Part shown: one piece after another, positions 42,752 to 50,316 of the stretch
How the letters are laid out: each line of letters opens with the position of its first letter
Numbering within the stretch: the stretch's first letter is position 1
DNA from: an uncultured Oscillospiraceae bacterium
Lineage (GTDB): Bacteria > Bacillota > Clostridia > Oscillospirales > Oscillospiraceae
Length of the DNA: 64,000 nt
NCBI GenBank assembly: GCA_910585815.1
Contig: CAJUFJ010000006.1
Coordinates: forward strand, 12,178 to 76,177
Direction: 5' to 3'
Made by a program: the position numbers and the translations under genes
The notes under the pieces: generated by a model
The model's input: the letters and a program-made list of their open reading frames with translations, nothing else
What the model was told of the DNA's origin: nothing
The model's database searches: none

Positions 42752-44018
42752 CGCTTTCTCCCAAATATGCCGCGGCGCCCTCTCCCGCCGCCCGGCCGGT
42801 GGCCCAGGCGATTTGCAGGTTAAACCCGCCGGTGTAGGCGTCCACGTCCAGCATCTCCCCGGCGAAAAACAGGCCGGGGATTTTCTTGCTCATCATGGTT
42901 TTCGGGTCCACCTCAGAGACCTTCACCCCTCCGGAGGTGACGATGGCCTCGTCGATGGGCCGGGGGCCGGACACCGCCACGGGGAAGCATTTGAACAGCT
43001 CCAGCAGCCGGCGGCGCTCCTGCTTGGTCAGGTCGTGGGCCTTTTTGTCCCCGGGGATGGCGGCCCGCTCCAGCAGGACGGGCACCAGCAGCCGGGGGGC
43101 CAGGGCTCCCAGAAGATTGTCCATGTCCTTGTTGGCCCCGGCGGACAGCTCCCGCACCAGGCGGGCGTCCAGGGTGGCCTCGTCCAGGGCGGGCTTTAAG
43201 TCGATGGCGCAGGTGTACTGGTCCTTCTCGAAGTCCCGCATGTGGGCGCTGGCCGACAGCACCAGGGGCCCGGACAGACCGAAGTGGGTGAACAGCAGCT
43301 CCCCCTGCTCCTGGTAGACCACCTTTTTCTTCCGGTTTTTCACTGTCAGCGTGACGTTTTTCAGGGCTAAGCCCTGCATTTGCGCACAGAAGGGGTCGGG
43401 GGACTCCAGAGGCACCAGGGATGGTTTTATGTCAACCAAGGTGTGACCCAGCTCCTCCGCCATCCAGAGGCCGTCGCCGGTGGAGCCGGTGGCGGGGTAG
43501 GACAGCCCGCCGGTGGCCAGGATCACAGCCTTGCAGGGCTCTCCCCAGCCCCATTTGTCCCCGGCTGTACCAATTTCCACACCGGATACCGCGCCATCCT
43601 TCAAGGTCACACTGGACACGCGCTGCCAGGTGGTCATGGTCACGTTCAGCCGCTTCAACTCGAAAAACAGGGCGTGGATGATGTCGATGGACTTGTCGGA
43701 GGCGGGAAAGACCCGGTTGCCCCGCTCCACCTTCAGCTTCACACCCAGCCCCTCAAAAAACTCCTCCACCCAGGCGGGGGGCGTATGCTCCAGGGCACTG
43801 TAGAGGAACTTCCCATTCCGGGGCGTGGCGGCGCGCACCTCCTCGGGGGAACAGTGGTTGGTCACGTTGCACCGGCCCTTGCCGGTGATGTACAGCTTGC
43901 GGCCCACCTTCTGGTTGCGCTCGATCAGCGTCACGGCAGCCCCCTGCCGGGCGGCGCAGATGGCCGCCATCATGCCGGCGGCCCCGCCGCCCACCACCAC
44001 AATATCAAACCACTTCAT
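42732..44018 (-). CDS. NAD(P)/FAD-dependent oxidoreductase (HI0933/BaiN family)
   Basis: 428 residues. VVGGGAAGMMAAICAARQG is the FAD loop, GRKLYITGKGRCNVTN and GLSYPATGSTGDG are family blocks, and GEMLDVDAYTGGFNLQIAWA closes the domain. Some relatives (BaiN) act on bile acid intermediates, but this family is broad and the substrate is unknown. It overlaps kptA and the RpiR gene. Confidence 0.87.
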   Translation of the reverse strand: MKWFDIVVVGGGAAGMMAAICAARQGAAVTLIERNQKVGRKLYITGKGRCNVTNHCSPEEVRAATPRNGKFLYSALEHTPPAWVEEFFEGLGVKLKVERGNRVFPASDKSIDIIHALFFELKRLNVTMTTWQRVSSVTLKDGAVSGVEIGTAGDKWGWGEPCKAVILATGGLSYPATGSTGDGLWMAEELGHTLVDIKPSLVPLESPDPFCAQMQGLALKNVTLTVKNRKKKVVYQEQGELLFTHFGLSGPLVLSASAHMRDFEKDQYTCAIDLKPALDEATLDARLVRELSAGANKDMDNLLGALAPRLLVPVLLERAAIPGDKKAHDLTKQERRRLLELFKCFPVAVSGPRPIDEAIVTSGGVKVSEVDPKTMMSKKIPGLFFAGEMLDVDAYTGGFNLQIAWATGRAAGEGAAAYLGESDESKQF

Positions 44019-44878
44019 TCGGGCACCTTCTCATAGACGTTGTACTCCTCCCAAATCTCCTCCAGGGTGTGGAAGGTGTGGGCCAAGTCCTCATTTTTCC
44101 GCTGGCTTACCGCCACCAGCAGGGCATTCACCAGGGACAGCGGGGCCACCAAGGAGTCCACAAAGGAGGCCATATCGCTGCGGGCCGTGAGGGTGTAGCG
44201 GGAGATGGGGGCCAGGGGGGAGGTCTCGCTGTCGGTGATGGCGATGGCGGTGGCCCCCCGGTCCCGGGCGAAGCTGAGGGCCTGAACCGTCCGGCTGGAG
44301 TACCGGGGGAAGCTGATTCCGATGACTGCGTCCCCCTCGCCCACCCGGAGCAGGCTCTCGAAGGTCTCGCTGGCGGTGTTGGCCGACACCAGCACCACAT
44401 TGTCGAAAATCAGATTAAAATAGAAATGGAGGAAGGAGGCAATGGCCGCCGAGGAGCGCACGCCGATGATGTAAATTTTCCGGGCCGCCACAATGGCGTC
44501 CACCGCCCGGTAAAAGCTGTCCCGGTCCAGCTCCTCCAGGGTCTGGCGGATCTTCTCCACGTCCGACTGGAGCACCATGGACAGCAGGTCCTGGTCCCCC
44601 AGGCGGTCGTTGGTCACCTCGATGCGCTGCACGGTGGTCAGCCGGTTGCGGATCATCTTTTGCAGGGACCGCTGCATATCCGGGTAGCCGTCGTAGCCCA
44701 GCTCAAAGGCGAAGCGGACCACGGTGGACTCGCTCACCCCCACTCGCTGGCCCAGGCGGCTGGCCGTCATGAAGGCGGCCTTGTCGTAGGACTCCAGAAT
44801 GAAATTGGCAATCTTCCGCTGGCCCTTGGAAAAAGTATGCACACTATCCTGAATTACAGTTAAAATATCCCGGTTCAT
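44015..44878 (-). CDS. MurR/RpiR-family regulator
   Basis: 287 residues from the ATG at 44878 behind GGAGG. The HTH_6 domain (FSKGQRKIANFILESYDKAA, ASRLGQRVGVSESTVVRFAF) precedes a SIS sugar-phosphate-binding domain (KIYIIGVRSSAAIASFLHFY, AVIGISFPRYSSRTVQALSF). It would sense a phosphorylated sugar. The target is not evident; it overlaps the FAD gene by 4 bases. Confidence 0.9.
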   Translation of the reverse strand: MNRDILTVIQDSVHTFSKGQRKIANFILESYDKAAFMTASRLGQRVGVSESTVVRFAFELGYDGYPDMQRSLQKMIRNRLTTVQRIEVTNDRLGDQDLLSMVLQSDVEKIRQTLEELDRDSFYRAVDAIVAARKIYIIGVRSSAAIASFLHFYFNLIFDNVVLVSANTASETFESLLRVGEGDAVIGISFPRYSSRTVQALSFARDRGATAIAITDSETSPLAPISRYTLTARSDMASFVDSLVAPLSLVNALLVAVSQRKNEDLAHTFHTLEEIWEEYNVYEKVPE

Positions 44879-44941
44879 GGCTCCTGTCCTCCCGATCAAA
44901 TCAACGTCTATCATCATACTCGTTTTCCGGAAGAAACGCAA

Positions 44942-44984
44942 GAGATTTTTGTGGGAGCTTCGCGCTTTTCCCACAAAAATCTCT
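44942..44984 (-). terminator. Terminator after the pseudouridine synthase gene
   Basis: AGAGATTTTTGTGGGA and TCCCACAAAAATCTCT form a 16-pair stem that begins at the stop codon itself. Confidence 0.8.
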
Positions 44985-45706
44985 TAACAGTCGCTTAATG
45001 GCCCTGTCAGCTCCAGCAGTTCCCGGTCGGTGAGATTTCGCCACTGGCCCGCTTTCAGGCTCCGGTCCAGGGCCAGCGGCCCCTCCCGCACCCGTTTGAG
45101 CCGCAGCACCTCCAGCCCGGCCTGGGCGCACATCCGCCGCACCTGCCGGTTTTTCCCCTGGTGGATGGTGATGGAAAGCTGATGCACCCCTCCGCTGTCC
45201 CTCCCCCGGCGCACCCGGGCGGGGGAGAGAAACTCCCCGTCCAGCGTCATGGGGGCAGACAGGACGGGCAGGGCCTTCTGGACGTTCCCCGTCACCCACA
45301 CCAGATACTCCTTATCCACCTCGTGGCTGGGGTGGAGGAGCTGGTGGGTGAGGGCGCCGTCGTCGGTGAGGATAAGCAGGCCCTCGGAGTCCATGTCCAG
45401 CCGGCCCACCGGCCACACCCGGGCCCCGCACCCGGCCACCAGGTCAGAGACGGTTTTCCGCCCCTTCTCGTCGGACAGGGTGGTCACATAGCCCCGGGGC
45501 TTGTTCAGCATGAGATAGGTCCGCCCGCCCCCGGGGGTCAGGGGCTTTCCGTCCACCAGGACGGTATCCCGGTCCAGGTCCGCCCGGTCCCCCAGGTGGG
45601 CCTTCTCCCCGTTCACCGTCACCCGTCCGGCGATGATCCACCCCTCCGCCGCCCGCCGGGAGGCCAGCCCGCAGGCGGATATCAGTTTTTGAAGACGTTC
45701 CTCCAC
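44984..45706 (-). CDS. RluB/RsuA-type 16S/23S rRNA pseudouridine synthase
   Basis: 240 residues. The N-terminal S4 domain (RLQKLISACGLASRRAAEGW) precedes the catalytic core, with Asp in PVGRLDMDSEGLLILTDDG and MLNKPRGYVTTLSDEKGRKT. It isomerises a uridine in ribosomal RNA. It overlaps dacF by 25 bases in the sporulation and segregation run. Confidence 0.93.
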   Translation of the reverse strand: MEERLQKLISACGLASRRAAEGWIIAGRVTVNGEKAHLGDRADLDRDTVLVDGKPLTPGGGRTYLMLNKPRGYVTTLSDEKGRKTVSDLVAGCGARVWPVGRLDMDSEGLLILTDDGALTHQLLHPSHEVDKEYLVWVTGNVQKALPVLSAPMTLDGEFLSPARVRRGRDSGGVHQLSITIHQGKNRQVRRMCAQAGLEVLRLKRVREGPLALDRSLKAGQWRNLTDRELLELTGPLSDC

Positions 45707-46794
45707 AACCGGCCCCCTCCCTTCGGCGCTGAAATATCGGAAACACTTCGGCCAGTGATCAGCGGCACTCTGGCCAGCTCCTTGGAGTTGACATAATACA
45801 CAATCTCCCCCACCTGAGTCCCTCGGACCACTGGGGCGACAAGGGCAGTCTCGACCAGCTCCCAGGCGGTCTCCACGGTCTCGTCGGGGGCCAGGGCTGC
45901 GGTGAGGTCCGCCCCCAGCTCCACAGGGCAGACGGGGGACAATCCCCCGGACACAGGCAACTGTCCTGCCCGCGCTCCGGTCTGGGACAGGGGCCGGGCC
46001 TGATAATTGGCAAAGCCCCAGTCAAACAGGGCGGCGTGGTCCGCCCAGTCGCTGGGGGCGTTGAGGGTGACACAAATCAGCGTCATTCCGTCCCGTTTCG
46101 CGGCGCTGACCAAGGTGCGGCCCGCCTTCTCGGTGTAGCCCGTTTTCAGGCCCACGCAGCCCTCATACCGCCACAGCAGTTTGTTGTGGTTGGTAAAGGT
46201 ACGGGTGCCCAGGGTGATGGATTTGGTGGCGGCAATTTTGGCCAGCTCCTCATTCTCCAGACAGGCCCGGGCGAGAATTGCCATGTCCCGGGCGCTGGAG
46301 CGGTGGCCCTCGGCGTCCAGGCCGTTTGGGTTGGCAAAGCCGGTGTCGGTCATGCCCAGCGCCCGGGCTTTTTCATTCATTTGGGAGACAAACTCCTCCA
46401 CCGTGCCCCCGCAGTGGCCGGCGATGGCCAGGGCGGCGTCGTTGCCCGAGCGGAGGAGCAGGCCATAGAGCAGAGCCTCCAGGGTGATCTCCTCCCCCGG
46501 GCGCAGGTAGATGGAGGAGCCCTCCACCCCCGCCCACTCCGGGGCCACGGTGACCACCTCCTCCAGCCGGTGCCCTGACTCCAGGGCCACCAGGGCGGTC
46601 ATCAGCTTGGTGGTGCTGGCAATGAGCCGGGAAGTGCGGCCGTCCTTCTCATAGAGCACCCGACCGGTGCCGGCGTCCATCAGCACCGCACTGGCGGCGG
46701 AAAGTTTGGGAGGGGCGGCCCCCTCCGCCCGGACGGCGGGCAGGGCGCACCACAGCAGCGCCCCGGCCAGGATCGCAGAAAAAAACCGCTTCAT
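45682..46794 (-). CDS. dacF: D-alanyl-D-alanine carboxypeptidase (DacF/PBP6 class)
   Basis: 370 residues with a signal peptide (1 to about 24). The penicillin-binding motifs are ASTTKLMTALVALE (SxxK), RSGNDAALAIAGHCGG (SGN) and GLKTGYTEKAGRTLVSAAKR (KTG). A C-terminal PBP5-C domain follows. It trims peptidoglycan peptides; dacF-type enzymes act in the forespore or cortex. The symbol rests on family and neighbours (gerW, scpAB). Confidence 0.88.
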   Translation of the reverse strand: MKRFFSAILAGALLWCALPAVRAEGAAPPKLSAASAVLMDAGTGRVLYEKDGRTSRLIASTTKLMTALVALESGHRLEEVVTVAPEWAGVEGSSIYLRPGEEITLEALLYGLLLRSGNDAALAIAGHCGGTVEEFVSQMNEKARALGMTDTGFANPNGLDAEGHRSSARDMAILARACLENEELAKIAATKSITLGTRTFTNHNKLLWRYEGCVGLKTGYTEKAGRTLVSAAKRDGMTLICVTLNAPSDWADHAALFDWGFANYQARPLSQTGARAGQLPVSGGLSPVCPVELGADLTAALAPDETVETAWELVETALVAPVVRGTQVGEIVYYVNSKELARVPLITGRSVSDISAPKGGGRLWRNVFKN

Positions 46795-46864
46795 GTTGCC
46801 ACCTTCTTTTCAGTCGATGGTGTTAGTATGGAGCGGTCTTTCTCCATTTTTTCCAGGAAATTTT

Positions 46865-47293
46865 TTATTCCGCAAAGTCTCCGTCGGCTGCCTTCTGCGC
46901 CTTTTTCTCCTGCTGCTTCTCAATGAACCCGGTCACCTTGTCCACCACTTCGGGCACCGTCTCAATCACCCGGTCCACAGTGGTGGCGGGGGGCGGGGCC
47001 ACGGGGAGCAGCTTCACGCTGCCGTCCTCCCGGACAATCAGGAAGGCCACCGGCTCCAGCTTGGCGCTGGCGGCGGAGCCGCCGCCAAAGCCCTCCTTGG
47101 GGGCTCCGGACTTGGTGGTGAACTCCGTGCCGCCGCCCCCCATACCGAAGGACATCCGGGACACCGGGATCAGGGTGACCCCCTCCGCGTGGATGGGGGT
47201 GCCGATGATGGTGTTGGCGTCGGCCATCGTTTTGATATGCTCCATGGTAATCTGCATCAGCTCGCCAAGGGAGTTCTTTTTCTCCTGTTCCAT
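46865..47293 (-). CDS. gerW: GerW/YtfJ-family sporulation protein
   Basis: 142 residues. MADANTIIGTPIHAEGVTLI and the glycine-rich SFGMGGGGTEFTTKSG block are family signatures. It is needed in B. subtilis for normal spore germination. It lies between dacF and the DUF2953 gene, as in other clostridia. Confidence 0.9.
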   Translation of the reverse strand: MEQEKKNSLGELMQITMEHIKTMADANTIIGTPIHAEGVTLIPVSRMSFGMGGGGTEFTTKSGAPKEGFGGGSAASAKLEPVAFLIVREDGSVKLLPVAPPPATTVDRVIETVPEVVDKVTGFIEKQQEKKAQKAADGDFAE

Positions 47294-47296
47294 AGG

Positions 47297-47938
47297 TCAT
47301 GCCGCCTTTCTCCGTTTTCGTTTCAGCCGCTTTCGCGCGGCGAGTGCTCTAAACAGGGCCTTCCAGCCCGCCCGCAGGCCGATCCACACCACCGTCCCGA
47401 TTTTGATGGACAGGGCGGCCTGGCCGTATACCGTCATGCCCGGGGCGTCGAAGTCCAGCTTCACCCGTGCCGTGCCATCCTTCACATGGAAGGCCTTGGT
47501 CAAGGGGTGCCACAGCGCCCCCAGGGCGGCGTTGGCCTGGCCGTAGAGCATGGCCGTGTCCGCCGGGTCGCTGCCGCCGGCGGTGAGCTCCAGCTCCAGC
47601 ACGTCCACCCGCAGACCCCGCCACATGCCCTTTGCCGCCTCCAGCGCCACGGGGAGCAGGGCCTGGGCGTATTCCAGTGCTCCGCCTACCTTTTCGGGGA
47701 GGGGCGTGGGGGGGCGCTCCTTTTTGGGCTTCTTTGGCTTCTTTTTCCGGGACTCTTTCGGCTTTTGGGGCTCTTTTTTCTCCTTTGGCTTTGCGGGGAG
47801 GAGCTTTATATGGAACCGTCCCAGTCGTATCCACAGGAAAAACCCCTCTGCGTTAAATTCCGCCCGGCCGCCCACCCGGACCTGCCCGAGAAGGAGCAGG
47901 ACCAGAACCACCACGGCCAGGACAAACAGGGCCTTCAC
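47297..47938 (-). CDS. DUF2953 membrane protein (YtfI-like)
   Basis: 213 residues. There is one N-terminal span (ALFVLAVVVLVLLLLGQVRV), then a Lys/Pro-rich linker (about 50-80) and a DUF2953 domain. The B. subtilis relative ytfI adjoins ytfJ (gerW), as here. Function unknown, likely sporulation linked. It overlaps scpB by 4 bases. Confidence 0.82.
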   Translation of the reverse strand: MKALFVLAVVVLVLLLLGQVRVGGRAEFNAEGFFLWIRLGRFHIKLLPAKPKEKKEPQKPKESRKKKPKKPKKERPPTPLPEKVGGALEYAQALLPVALEAAKGMWRGLRVDVLELELTAGGSDPADTAMLYGQANAALGALWHPLTKAFHVKDGTARVKLDFDAPGMTVYGQAALSIKIGTVVWIGLRAGWKALFRALAARKRLKRKRRKAA

Positions 47939-48561
47939 GTTCCCTCCGCCGGGGGCTCCGGCGGCGCTTCCGACTCCTCCAGCACCTCGGCCTCCCGGAG
48001 TCGGGCCAGGCTGGCCTCCAGTTCCAGGGTCATCTGGCTGCCCTCCTGGGACTGGTTGGGCAGCTCGGGCAGCTCCTCCAGGCTGGACAGGCCAAAGGAG
48101 CGCAGGAAGTTTTTGGTAGTTTTAAACTGCACCGGCCGGCCAGGGACGGCCAGACGGCCCGCCTCCTCGATAAGCTCCCGCTCCAGCAGCAGGCCCATGG
48201 TGTAGGAGCTGTCCACCCCCCGCACCTGGTCCACATAGGCCCGGGTGACGGGCTGGTAGTAGGCGATGATGGCCAGCACCTCCAGCGCCGGCTGGGACAG
48301 CCGGGCCGGCTTGCGGCTCTCCAGAGTCTTGCGGATGTAGCCGGCAAACTCCGGGGCGGAGCACAGCTGATAGCTGGTGTCCAGCTTTACCAGGCGGATG
48401 CCCCGGCGGTCGTAGCTGTATTTGTCCATCAGCCGCTGGGCCACCGCGTCCAGGGTGGGCCGGTCCACCTCCAGCCCCAGGCACAGCCGCTCCACCGCCA
48501 CCGGCTCCCCGGCGGCAAACAGCACCCCCTCCAGGGCGGATTCTAATTCTTTGACTTCCAT
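47935..48561 (-). CDS. scpB: Segregation and condensation protein B
   Basis: 208 residues. Two winged-helix domains (ALEGVLFAAGEPVAVERLCL; LSQPALEVLAIIAYYQPVTR) and the GLLLERELIEEAGRLAVPGR motif are diagnostic. It binds ScpA and SMC to make the bacterial condensin. The C-terminal extension is acidic. Confidence 0.95.
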   Translation of the reverse strand: MEVKELESALEGVLFAAGEPVAVERLCLGLEVDRPTLDAVAQRLMDKYSYDRRGIRLVKLDTSYQLCSAPEFAGYIRKTLESRKPARLSQPALEVLAIIAYYQPVTRAYVDQVRGVDSSYTMGLLLERELIEEAGRLAVPGRPVQFKTTKNFLRSFGLSSLEELPELPNQSQEGSQMTLELEASLARLREAEVLEESEAPPEPPAEGT

Positions 48562-48580
48562 TTGGGGGCACCCTCTTTCA

Positions 48581-49375
48581 TCAATAGTTCTCCGAGGTAA
48601 ACTCCACCGCGCCCTCCTCCCGGGTGCAGGTGACGGTGCAGTCCGACTCGGTGCCCGCCAGCAGCAGACGGCGGGCCTTGCACAGCTCCAGCACAGCCAG
48701 GAAGGTGGCCACCACCTCCGACCGGCTGCGGCTGCCCTTGAACAGGGCCCGGAACCGGGTGACGCCGAAGGTAATCAGCCGCTTGATGATCTCTCCCGCC
48801 TTGTCGGCCACGGGGTAGGGCTCCCGGCCCACGATGCCCTGAAAGGCGGACACCGGCGGGGGAAGCTTGTTGTCCAGCCGGCTCAGCACCGCCGTCATGG
48901 CGTGGAGCAGGTCCTTTCTGTCGTGGACGTAGCGGTATATCTTATCGGGCTGGACCGCCTCGGGCACCTTGGTCAGGTAGTCCCGGCCGATCTGATAGCG
49001 GCTGTCCAGGGCGGGAACCACCGCTTTGACCTTCAAATAATTTTCGTTGCGCTGGTGGGCCTCCAGGGTGGCAATGAGCTGTTCCATCTCGCTCATGGCC
49101 TCCTCGTCGTGAATGGACAGCAGCATCCGGGTTTTGATATACACCAGGTGGGAAGCCATGGTGACAAAGTCGCTGGCAACCTCCAGGTCCAGCTCCTTCC
49201 GCTTGTTCATCCACTCCATGTACTGGTCCAGGATCAGGGAAATTTGGATGTCCTTGATTTCCAGCTTGTTCTTGCTCAGCAGGTGGAGGATCAGGTCCAG
49301 AGGGCCCACAAAGTCCTCCATGTTCTCCTCTTTTGCCTTCACCACCCCTTCCAGGTGGTAAATGGGAGCCTCCAA
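48581..49375 (-). CDS. scpA: Segregation and condensation protein A (kleisin)
   Basis: 264 residues from the TTG at 49375 with GGGGAGG 7 bases upstream. FVGPLDLILHLLSKNKLEIK and ASHLVYIKTRMLL are ScpA blocks, and the C-terminal winged helix contains VATFLAVLELCKARRLLL. It bridges SMC heads. Confidence 0.94.
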   Translation of the reverse strand: MEAPIYHLEGVVKAKEENMEDFVGPLDLILHLLSKNKLEIKDIQISLILDQYMEWMNKRKELDLEVASDFVTMASHLVYIKTRMLLSIHDEEAMSEMEQLIATLEAHQRNENYLKVKAVVPALDSRYQIGRDYLTKVPEAVQPDKIYRYVHDRKDLLHAMTAVLSRLDNKLPPPVSAFQGIVGREPYPVADKAGEIIKRLITFGVTRFRALFKGSRSRSEVVATFLAVLELCKARRLLLAGTESDCTVTCTREEGAVEFTSENY

Positions 49376-49459
49376 GGGCCCACCTCCCCATTTTAGGATT
49401 ATCTTTTTGTTTATTATACCAGTTTGTGGAGCAAAAGACAAGCAGATTTCAAATAAGTC

Positions 49460-49492
49460 TTGACAAGTTCATAAAACGTACATATAATGTAC
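49460..49492 (+). promoter_or_regulatory. Consensus promoter with an operator palindrome over the -10 box
   Basis: TTGACA (49460-49465), 17 bases, TATAAT (49483-49488). A perfect GTACAT-ATA-ATGTAC palindrome at 49478-49492 covers the -10 box. This is a typical autoregulatory site for a ribbon-helix-helix protein, and the gene that follows is one. Confidence 0.8.
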
Positions 49493-49508
49493 TTTGGAGG
49501 TGAGATTC

Positions 49509-49661
49509 TTGTCCCCAAAGCAAAAGGCCTACACAGAGCGAGTCAGCACGTTCCTCTCTGTACAGCAGTTAGAATCCTTGAAGCAGGAGGCTGAACAGAA
49601 AGGAACCAACGTCAGCGCGTTGATTCGTATGATTATTCTGGAGCATCTGGCCGAAAAATAA
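49509..49661 (+). CDS. 50-residue ribbon-helix-helix (CopG/Arc-like) protein
   Basis: TTG start at 49509 behind GGAGGTGA. The sequence runs SPKQKAYTERVSTFLSVQQL then ESLKQEAEQKGTNVSALIRM and IILEHLAEK, a beta strand plus two helices of RHH type. It probably represses its own promoter through the palindrome at 49478. The 69-residue gene lies 113 bp downstream on the same strand and could be the second gene of the transcript. Confidence 0.72.
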   Translation: MSPKQKAYTERVSTFLSVQQLESLKQEAEQKGTNVSALIRMIILEHLAEK

Positions 49662-49774
49662 GAGTTCCGGCGACCAAGACAAGTCAACACCGAAACTCTT
49701 AAAACCAACACCCGGAGGTCTGGCAAATCTATTATGCCACACTTCCTGGTGAAAATCAACAGGAGGTTTTAAAA

Positions 49775-49984
49775 TTGAAGCCGAAAAAAGAATTACTGTT
49801 CCCCATTCCCTCTGAGATTCTGGAAAATACCATTGAATACTCCCGTGATTACACCCTCCGCCTGCAAATCGAAGCCGCCGCGCTGGCGGGGCTGGACAGT
49901 CCCCAGGCAAAAGCCCTGGCCCAGGAGCGGCTGAAACAGGCGGAGGACGTCTGGGCAATGTTTGAGCATTATGTGTCCTTATAG
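49775..49984 (+). CDS. 69-residue hypothetical protein
   Basis: TTG start at 49775 after AGGAGG. The peptide opens MKPKKELLFPIPSEILENTI and is helical and acidic, with an Ala/Leu heptad pattern (QIEAAALAGL, KALAQERLKQAEDVWAMF). No motif is recognised. The region 49662-49774 holds a weak hairpin only. The neighbour upstream encodes a repressor; the next unit starts with its own promoter at 50006. Confidence 0.65.
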   Translation: MKPKKELLFPIPSEILENTIEYSRDYTLRLQIEAAALAGLDSPQAKALAQERLKQAEDVWAMFEHYVSL

Positions 49985-50005
49985 AAACAAATGTTCCCCA
50001 ACCGA

Positions 50006-50034
50006 TTGACATAGCTTCGTTCCTCTGGTAAAAT
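50006..50034 (+). promoter_or_regulatory. Promoter of the 27-residue peptide mRNA
   Basis: TTGACA (50006-50011), 17 bases, TAAAAT (50029-50034). The closing TGGTAAAATAAA is identical to the promoter on the opposite strand at 50277-50305. Confidence 0.85.
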
Positions 50035-50121
50035 AAAAACAGCCCCAAAAGGGGCTGGGTGTCACAGTATTAGTTTCGTCTTCATGGCGGTCAGCCACAC
50101 CATCCGAAAGGAGGTGTGCAT

Positions 50122-50205
50122 ATGCCCCTTACCATTACCTGGCATTGGCATGGTTTTACCATTACCATCAAGGTAAAAAGGGACAACCGCCACCCTGGCC
50201 GGTGA
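50122..50205 (+). CDS. 27-residue peptide, candidate type I toxin
   Basis: The ATG at 50122 lies 7 bases after AAAGGAGG. The peptide opens MPLTITWHWHGFTITIKV and ends KRDNRHPGR: a hydrophobic, Trp/His/Thr-rich first half predicted as beta and a basic tail. The last codons lie inside the terminator stem. It is shorter than Fst or TxpA and lacks a classical membrane helix. Function is inferred from gene layout, not from similarity to a named toxin. Confidence 0.6.
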   Translation: MPLTITWHWHGFTITIKVKRDNRHPGR

Positions 50206-50270
50206 CGGTTGTTTCTTAAAGCAACCTCTCACATAAAGGGCTGACCGCTTATACTGTGGCACCCTTTTAT
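50172..50270 (-). ncRNA. Predicted antisense RNA overlapping the 27-residue peptide mRNA
   Basis: A start about 7 bases past the minus-strand -10 box (50277) and an end just past the shared terminator give about 100 nt. Its 5' part contains GGGTGCCACAGTAT (complement of 50251-50264) and GCGGTCAGCC (complement of 50239-50248), nearly the same motifs as in the sense RNA. It is complementary to the end of the peptide mRNA (about 50172-50217). There is no open frame with a ribosome-binding site. Confidence 0.55.
50183..50215. terminator. Shared bidirectional terminator of the convergent RNA pair
   Basis: ACAACCGCCACC and GGTGACGGTTGT form a 12-base stem with one mismatch. T-rich sequence follows on both strands (GTTTCTT on +, CCCTTTTT on -). 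Confidence 0.8.
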
Positions 50271-50276
50271 GCGTTT

Positions 50277-50305
50277 ATTTTACCACTCCGCCGCCTCCCT
50301 GTCAA
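50277..50305 (-). promoter_or_regulatory. Promoter of the antisense RNA
   Basis: On the minus strand TTGACA (50305-50300), 17 bases, TAAAAT (50282-50277). It lies just past the engB stop and points towards the peptide gene. Confidence 0.85.
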
Positions 50306-50316
50306 GGGCGAGGCGG

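Larger units (their letters stand above)
50041..50217 (+). ncRNA. Predicted short mRNA of a type I toxin-antitoxin-like pair
   Basis: A start about 7 bases past the -10 box gives a transcript of roughly 175 nt. It begins with a 5' hairpin (AGCCCC.AAAA.GGGGCT, 50041-50056), contains GGGTGTCACAGTAT (50057-50070) and GCGGTCAGCC (50087-50096), and ends in the terminator at 50183. CACACC (50096-50101) can pair with GGTGTG (50113-50118), which overlaps the AAAGGAGG ribosome-binding site and would mask it. Limits are inferred from promoter and terminator only. Confidence 0.6.

Noticed and set aside
50057..50264. Direct-repeat (DRa/DRb) antisense recognition as in the par/fst system
   Set aside because: The repeated motifs are inverted in the DNA, so both RNAs carry the same motif, not complementary ones. 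Only the terminator region is complementary, closer to txpA/RatA.
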